Shown one piece after another: positions 1 through 7,500 of a DNA stretch of 11,460 nucleotides (its first letter is position 1; every line of letters begins with the position of its first letter). The translations under genes and the position numbers were made by a program. This DNA is from Bacteroidales bacterium UBA5342. GTDB lineage: Bacteria; Bacteroidota; Bacteroidia; Bacteroidales; UBA5342. The notes beneath the pieces were generated by a model that had not been told where the DNA came from, did no database searches, and saw only the letters and a list, made by a program, of their open reading frames with translations. The stretch spans positions 21,223-32,682 of the forward strand of contig DHQI01000074.1 of assembly GCA_002408065.1 (NCBI GenBank), read 5' to 3'.

Positions 1-1349
1 TGAAAAGCCAATGCAGCATTAACAGCATAATTGGAGACTACTTCAAAAGACTTCAACTCAGAATCAAATATCGACATACTAGAACTATCAAGCCGGTAAG
101 TAACCCAGTCGGAATTGCCCACAACAGCCTGAGAAACGGCTACTTTAGACAAAGACTGACCGTTAATAGTCACTTCTGCTCCTTTTTCTGTAATCAGATT
201 GAGCATGGGGTTACCTACCTGATTGGCATAGGAAACATTGACTTCACGGTTGGATAAACACGACAGTGGCGGAATAAAACACAAGCCCACGGAAACATCT
301 GAAGCACGACCGGAGAGCGTTTGAAAAACATACACATTCTCGGTACTCTCAATGGCCAGATTATCGGCATCGCTATACTCATCACGTCCGATAATATAAT
401 ACTCCCCAGCTTGCAAGAATGTGTGCTCCAGCGTATCATTCACATAAATCTGTGTGTTAGGACGACTCGCTACCACAATGACTTTTTCGCCATTCTCGGT
501 CCCGTAACCTTTTACGGCAATAAAGCTTTTCCCGGTAAAATTCTGAGGTACGAGCTGATCAATTCCGATATCCTGCGAACCTCCATTATTACCACTACCA
601 CACCACGATCCGGAATTAACAGCCACAGGCTTGGTCGAACTTACTTTGGTGCCATTATAGTCATTTACTTCATAACCTTTCTTAGCAATATAATTGAACG
701 ATGCTCCCAACACATAGCTTTCATTCTTATTCAGAGTAACCGTAAAAGTATTAGAGACCTGATCTTGCCAGCGCACACGCGGATTACTAAAAGTCACCTG
801 CGTATTATCATAAGCAGCCATGACCGACAGAAAATTGGACTTGCGGGAGTTATTCGTTAACTTATTGAAAATGTGACCGGAATAGAATTCATTACCAAGC
901 GCAGTTTCCCCTTTACACGTCAGCACATCACCCTGTGCACCAGAGCGTTGATAGATAGCCGCAAAGAAGGGCTTTTCGGCTTCGAGCATAAAACCTTGCG
1001 TCGTAAGCACACGGTTCATTCCTGTTTCATTAACGATGCCGGTACGGTTAGCCTCAGCATCAAAACCACTACCTAAATAGATGAGCTGCGGACTACTTTT
1101 AGACACTGCATATGTACCATAAAGCGTACTACCACGGTAAATACTTACAGGAAAAGAAGAGCTCTCTTGGGTAGTGAGAACAATCCACTGCTTGCCAACA
1201 TCATTATACCTAGTACTTAAGGAATCAGGAGCAAACATCGGAGGAATATAATGAACCTTATCAAGCTGAGCATATATTATATGGCTCATAAAGCTCAACA
1301 TGACAAGCAATAAACACTTGATAAAAATGCTTGACTTGATCTGATTCAC
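1..1349 (-). CDS. Secreted protein with IgGFc-binding N-terminal-type domain (3' end outside window)
   Basis: I translated this frame by hand; it stays open for 449 codons and runs off the window edge, so the C-terminus is unknown. GTG at 1347-1349 is the chosen start: an in-frame TAA lies four codons upstream, and this start gives a complete signal peptide (basic N-terminus, hydrophobic core LLLVMLSF, likely cleavage after IYA before Gln28). ATG codons at residues 17 and 21 would cut into the signal. From about residue 165 to 365 the pattern fits the IgGFc-binding N-terminal family: AAYDNTQVTF, then SSTKPVAVNSGSW near 236-248, IDQLVPQNF near 258-266, VVASRPNTQIYVND near 288-301 and VFQTLSG near 340. 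In Bacteroidota such proteins are usually large surface proteins, often carrying a T9SS or gliding-type C-terminal sorting domain; that part is not visible here. The ligand is unknown, and IgG binding should not be assumed from the family name. The gene lies downstream of sprA on the same strand, with its own predicted promoter. Family call fairly sure; T9SS cargo status inferred. Confidence 0.75.
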   Translation of the reverse strand, partial: MNQIKSSIFIKCLLLVMLSFMSHIIYAQLDKVHYIPPMFAPDSLSTRYNDVGKQWIVLTTQESSSFPVSIYRGSTLYGTYAVSKSSPQLIYLGSGFDAEANRTGIVNETGMNRVLTTQGFMLEAEKPFFAAIYQRSGAQGDVLTCKGETALGNEFYSGHIFNKLTNNSRKSNFLSVMAAYDNTQVTFSNPRVRWQDQVSNTFTVTLNKNESYVLGASFNYIAKKGYEVNDYNGTKVSSTKPVAVNSGSWCGSGNNGGSQDIGIDQLVPQNFTGKSFIAVKGYGTENGEKVIVVASRPNTQIYVNDTLEHTFLQAGEYYIIGRDEYSDADNLAIESTENVYVFQTLSGRASDVSVGLCFIPPLSCLSNREVNVSYANQVGNPMLNLITEKGAEVTINGQSLSKVAVSQAVVGNSDWVTYRLDSSSMSIFDSELKSFEVVSNYAVNAALAF

Positions 1350-1374
1350 GACATTTGGTTAGCTGGTTACTTCA

Positions 1375-1406
1375 CAAATGTATATTATTACAATTTCATA
1401 TCAAAA
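1375..1406 (-). promoter_or_regulatory. Predicted Bacteroidetes-type promoter for the IgGFc-domain gene
   Basis: Reading the minus strand, TTTTG (1402-1406) is followed after exactly 19 bases by TACATTTG (1375-1382). This matches the known Bacteroidetes housekeeping promoter form, TTTG at about -33 and TAnnTTTG at about -7. The inferred transcription start is near 1368, giving a 5' leader of about 20 bases before the GTG start. The match in both boxes and in spacing, at the right place, makes this the best promoter in the window. It implies that the downstream gene can be transcribed independently of sprA. Confidence 0.6.
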
Positions 1407-1466
1407 CAAAGTCCTGCTTTTGGTGTAATCCTGATAGATTTTGACGAAAGATTCATAGAAGCCGGT

Positions 1467-1500
1467 GCTCCTTCCTCAGCGTGAATTGTGAGGTACGAGC
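1467..1500. other. Interrupted stem-loop in the sprA downstream spacer
   Basis: GCTC (1467-1470) pairs with GAGC (1497-1500), and CCTCA (1474-1478) pairs with TGAGG (1489-1493). The two stems are separated by a 3x3 internal loop and capped by a 10-base loop. No T-run follows on either strand, so it is not a standard intrinsic terminator. It could protect the 3' end of the sprA transcript or be chance. No function is claimed. Confidence 0.3.
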
Positions 1501-1510
1501 CATCATTATC

Positions 1511-1527
1511 AAAGCGATCCCCGCTTT
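1511..1527 (-). terminator. Possible weak terminator hairpin after sprA
   Basis: AAAGCG (1511-1516) and CGCTTT (1522-1527) form a perfect 6-bp stem with a 5-base loop, starting about 24 bases beyond the sprA stop codon. On the minus strand it is followed by GATAATG rather than a T-run, so it is a poor intrinsic terminator. The short AATTTT tract lies on the plus-strand side, where no gene converges. Position supports a 3'-end role; the sequence supports it only weakly. Confidence 0.3.
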
Positions 1528-1550
1528 AATTTTATCCTTCTGAACGCTCC

Positions 1551-4500
1551 TTACTGCGTCAGAGAGAATCTGAAACTCATACCAAAGTTAGAGTTCATAG
1601 TACGGAACGACGTTGACACAACCGGGTTGGTAATCTGACGATCGTAGAAGAGAGAAACATCAAGATTCTTGTTTACATTATACTCGGCAGTCATCTTCAG
1701 GGCGGTCACTTTATTACCAGACGAAGGCTGCACGTTATCTTCATCTATACGGCGGATAATGCTCACCACATCGCGTATGCTGAAATCAGCACTCAAACGC
1801 AGGTCATTACTTACCGAGCGCCCTTTAGTATCCTTGCTGGTACGTAAGAAAAGCTGTAGATTCTCAAAACGATAACCAGCCCCTATCACTAACTCATCAT
1901 TACGGTTTTCTATCAGTTGATTACTGGCTATGTTGAGCGACAAAGCACGCGTTTTATTCATCGAGAAGCTGAAATCAACATTATTCTTCATCGTGATATC
2001 CAGCCCGATCAGCGGGTTTAGCCCTTCCGTCACCGTCACCGATGCAATATCGTATTGAGACTGGTAATACTGATAAGTCACATCATCCTGTGTAGAAGTG
2101 ACAATTCCCGGATTAGTGACATCATAATCGGTCAGTGAAATATAATTACCCACACTGTAAGTAGCGGTATAAGCATGCGATAGCGTCATACTCTTCACAT
2201 ATTCTTTCAGCAATTTTGTTTTAGCTAAACCGGAATAGCTTACCGACCAGTTAGGCAGCATACTACGCCACGATGGTGTAGGGTCCAGAGATATTTTGTC
2301 CAAGTCAGGATCTTTCTTGCTATACGCCGCTAAAAAGGCAGGTATCAGCACATCGCTGCTGTTAGGATCAACTACTGCATCTTCATAATAAGTTTGATCA
2401 TTGACCCTACCATACAAGCGCTCCTGTTGTTTTCCTGCAAAATGACTCTGATAAGTTTTAAAGCGTTCAAAAGCCTCAGAAGTATAAAACTCATCATTTT
2501 GTTTTTCGAACAATGTTCCCAAACCTATCCAGGTGTGCGAATAACTCCCCGATCGCGACAGGTTAGTCATTGGATCAAAGTTATCATAACCTTTCATATA
2601 ATAAGCCGACATACGCTCCTGGTGTGTATAATTAGTGGTCAGCTTAATGCTCAGCCCGGCCAAGGGCTCAATAGTCGCACGTCCTGAGATTTGTTCACCA
2701 TAAGTCACCAGATAGGGTTCTGAAAAAGTCGTATCGGTAACCAACCAACCTTTTTCGTGATAATCCCTTATTCTTCCAAACTCATCCTTTGCCTTATACT
2801 TACTATCAAAGAAATCCCCGTTAATGATATTATAATTCTGCTGCCCAAGAGCAAAGTCCCAACCCGGCGCCGTATTATCGGCAAAGAGCTGATTCTCGGG
2901 TTTAAAACCGGGCAAGGTAGTACTACCATCGCGGGTCATATTAATGCCCACATTGCGCACACCCATCAAGGCATTAAGGGTATAACCCAGTACTTTTTCG
3001 CTAAAGCTATCTTTATCTTCCACTCGTGCAGATACCGTCACACGTCCGCCTTCGATGTTTTCGTTAGGGACGAAAAGAACCACATTTTCGTCTTGGGTAT
3101 CTTTACGTCCATAAATGGTTTTACCATTAGCATCGTACACTTTTACCGTGGCTTTTTTAGAACCTAACTTATGTTGTATGGTGAGCACTTCACCTTTTTT
3201 TACATTAATATTTTTGTCTTCGTACTTCTCTGTTTTATACTGCTTGCGCGATGTACCACCAACACGGCCATACTTGCGGCTCACATTCGATAAATACTTC
3301 GATTTATTATACAGTGTAGTCATACGGAACGAAGTATTCAAGGTTCCCCGTTGCGTATTACGAATGGTATTTCCATTATCTACCCATATCGTGCCACCAT
3401 CGTCCGTTTCCATCTCAAAGCCCTCACTACCCCGTTCCCAGCCATACGTAGCATTATAAGCAGCATCCATAGTGATAAAATCAAGCATTGGCAGCTTAGA
3501 CACCGGCACGGTATAACGCACATTAAAGGTCTGGGCATAATCCATCATACGACCAAAACTCATAATGGAATCCATCATATCGCGTTTCCAGGCCTCATAC
3601 TGTGTAGAGTACACCTTGTCATGCAAATCACGAATAGAAATCAACTCACCGTCATCCCCCCAATTCCAATCATTTTCGTCCACCACAGCATAAGTTTTAG
3701 CACTATAGTCTACACTTAAAGACTTGGCCAATTTATAGTTGAAATTAAAAGTACTGTTCCAGAAAATATTCTTACTTACCAGCAGAGGCGACTCATAACC
3801 GGTACCACTCAAGTCGCGGTTTTGCTGTTCGAAATAGCTACGGTTCATATTAGAGGTAAAGGCCAGCTTCGAAGGTTTAACATAGAAGTTGAAATCTCGG
3901 ATTAAAGCCAGATAATCAGAACTAAAAGCCTCCATCTTTTTAAAGGGCTCGATAGGTTTTGGCGATGGCGAGAAATTATAATTAAGACCAAGGTTACGCT
4001 CACGCTGTATCTCTTTCTCTATGGTCTCGTTCTGTGCCTCACTCTCGGTATAGGAATAATTCAGCGCCAGGTTAACCGGATCATAAAAACGTTTTTTCTT
4101 ACCCGATATATTCACCTTAACATTGGAAAAATTGATGCTTTTGCGTTTTTCATAACTGGAAGCTTCTTTCAATATTGAGTCGCGGTCGCTTTGCGAATCG
4201 GCAGCATCCAATTGATCCTGCAACAATAAATCCTGATTCAGCGGGTCATATTTCGGTTTAGAGGTTGCCTTAGAATAGGAATAATACATGGGCATCTGTA
4301 TCTTAGCTTTACGCGGCAACAGTTTTCCTACTTCTAAAGAGGTCGATACATCAAAAGAGTTATTGTCTTCCAGCTGACGCTCCATTAGCGTTTGTTCTAT
4401 AGTTCCCCAACCTGTAGTAGTAAACATACCCGATGCACTTGCCGAACCAATATCGGCTATTTTGACCGTCATACTACCATTACCGGCCCATCCACCATCT

Positions 4501-7500
4501 TCTTCCAGACCATCCAGACGCAACTCATTGACCCAAATCTCGGCAGAGCGTGAATCCGTAGTATTGCTCTTAGTATTGCGTACCCCTATCATTATCATAC
4601 GCACATTGCTCAGACTTGGGTTACCCTTCATACTTACCTTTTGCTCCGGTTTATCAGCGACTATTTGCGTAAAGCTTTCAGCATAAGATATATCATTATC
4701 ATTACGTTGTAATTTAAGATCTGTGAATAGCTCCAGAGGAATATCCATACGGTTATCGGCCGGCCATACGATATATCGATCCGATTCTTTTTCGCCATTA
4801 TAATAACCTTCGGGTGTAAGGTACAGCGGCAATTCGTACTCGTAATAGTTATCATTATAGTCCGATCCCAGACGAACAAACAAGGCTAAATCGCCATCTT
4901 CCAAATCAGTCCTATCCTCGTTACCCATAGGCAGCGCCTCAGCGTGCACCCACATCTGCAGGTTTTCATATTGGCGGAAGTCCATTTGCATAACCTTATA
5001 AGCGGCACGGCTATCGCGTCCGCTCAGCTGACGTACACGCATCACCATCGACTGCTCATTGAGCTGAGTAATGGTAGGCTGAGAAGGATCTGTCATACGT
5101 GTCACATCAGGAGGCAGTATATAGTTGATTGGTGAGCGGTCACTATTCTCTTCGTAGTTTACAGCCTCAATATCCAACTCACCGTTTAGTTCGTCAAAAA
5201 CATCCGGTTCTACCTCCAGACCATAGCGGCGCCATTCACTACGCACCAATTCCAAGTTAGCCAAACGCATCACAATAGGATCTTCGAACCCGGTCATATA
5301 CATACGCATAAAGCGAATAGAAGTAAAATCGCTAATAGAACCTACCGTCTTAGTCGGATCATAATCGTGCACCGGTATGCGGTACTGATACCATTTTACA
5401 TCCTCAGTATTACCGTTAGGCAGATCTACCGTTTCGATACGGGTATCCACAATATAGTTTTCGCCAACAATGGTATCCGAAGGACTTACTTTGAAAGCAT
5501 ATTCATAATAACTATCGCTCTCGCTCAAGGTGAAATCCTGGTTAATATCCTCGCCATCAGGCGTCGACTTACCCGCTGTAGAATAACTCTCGTCTGAACC
5601 CAACGATGATGGTGAGTTACCCTCATGGTTGTTAAAATCTTTATAACGATCAAGCACTCCAGCCTCTATTTCATCATAACCACTACCACGGAAGTAACGA
5701 TAATCATCCTGTGAAGGGTCAAGCTTCAAACTATCCAGATAACCGTGAAACTGTGGCAAAATATCAGCACGCAAAGCTTCCAAAGCAGCCAAATAAGAAG
5801 CAAAGTAAGATTCTTCACCTTCTTGATCCAAACCATCTAAACCAATATCTTGGTATTGTCGGGCACTTTCGTTGTTATCGAAGGCATTGACTAGCGATTG
5901 CTTAGTCGAAACGCGCCCCCATACCGTTGAGTCCACATCAGTAACATCAGCAGTAGCCGGCAGTCCGTTCTCAAAAGATTTACGTCCATCTCTTAACACA
6001 TCTTCTGATATATTACCCAGGTTAATGTACACTTCACCACCACTTACGGTACGATCATAAATAAATGGGTCCATCATCCAGAATTCGATGTACTCTATGT
6101 TGGTATTTTCAAAGTTCGTGCTTTCTATCTTACGGGTAATACCAGCCCAACGTTTCTCCGGATTATTAAGGCGCCCACGGTTATCCAGATCGGTATCGTA
6201 GTTATATGGTCCTTTTTCTTCAGGATAATAAGCCAGGTTAAGCACCGGCACATAGGTCGACTCTCCGTAGTTTTGCTCTGCTTTAGGAAAGAGGTCGCGG
6301 GCATCTACACTACGCACATAGTGGTTACTCTGTTCCTCTTCATTATTTTTAATGTTATCAGGTGTTTGTGAAGTGTTTTCCTGCATCATACGGTCGATGG
6401 AGTACCACGCCAGCTTAGCACGGTTAAAGCCATATTCTAAATCATTCGACTTCTCTGATTCGTCAAACCGCTTTGGCACCGAAGAAATATCCCAGGCATA
6501 ATAATTCTGGATGTTTATTCCAATCTTAGTAGCCTCAAAATCATCAACATATACAGCACCACTCTCACCTATAGAGCTATGGTGCCCCGCTATAAGCTGG
6601 GCCACCTCACCACGCACGGTCATAGATGATGGTGCCTTAGTATCTGTAAACGGCAACTTATCCACGGCTTTGGTAAGGAATGGCAATTCCGTATACCAAC
6701 CTCCGGTAAAACCCCATACGGTATTAGCAATAGGGTCGCTACCTACAGCTACTTTCGTTGTAGTAGGGCGCTCACGCAAATGGGTAATAGAAGCTCCAAT
6801 CTGTAAATCATCACTAAACTTATAAACCAGATTGGTTCCCAGCATCGTTTTCTTTTGCATAGAAAACATCGCCTGATCTTCCATCGATACAGACACACTC
6901 TGCCCCGATTCCAAAATGCCTTGATTCAGGATACGCAAATAACCGGAGTTGTAATCTACGGTATAATCTACATTCTCCACCAACTGACGACCGCCGGCGG
7001 TAACCTTCACCGATCCACGAGGTATATTAATGGCATTCAAACGTATTTCAGAACCTGAAGCTGATTTGAAACTACCTACCAGTTTGAATTTATTTTTCTC
7101 TGCAACCTGCTGTGCTACGACCAATGTCGTATCGTAAAGTTCCTGATACACGTATTTATCAGCTGTCGCATCATTACCTATCTTGTCCCTCAGGTGACTA
7201 CCAAATGGCTCCCTTACCGGGAAAATAATATTCCCTCCCTGCACCGTGTAACCATCTACCCAGTCAAAGAATCCATCAGCTCCTTTTTCATTGGAACTGT
7301 CCAAAGTATCAAGCCCCATAACACGCAATAAGAGTTCATTAGCGATATTACCCTCATTGATATAAGGTTGGTCGGTACCTACTTCATCATCATTATAAAC
7401 AATATTAAAGAAAAAATCATCCTGACTAAAAGTACTGTAAGTCAAAGCATAAACATTCTTCATCATCAAGTCCCAAGTCGGCAATGCGGGCGATTGATTC

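Noticed and set aside
321..860. 179-codon plus-strand open frame, with another at 873-1076
   Set aside because: Both lie antisense to the IgGFc-domain coding frame, which has a signal peptide and clear family motifs; the plus-strand translations have no recognisable domain.
1457..1510. Seventeen-codon open frame MMARTSQF... on the minus strand between sprA and the next gene
   Set aside because: Very short, overlaps the stem-loop region and has no start signal; not supportable as a gene.
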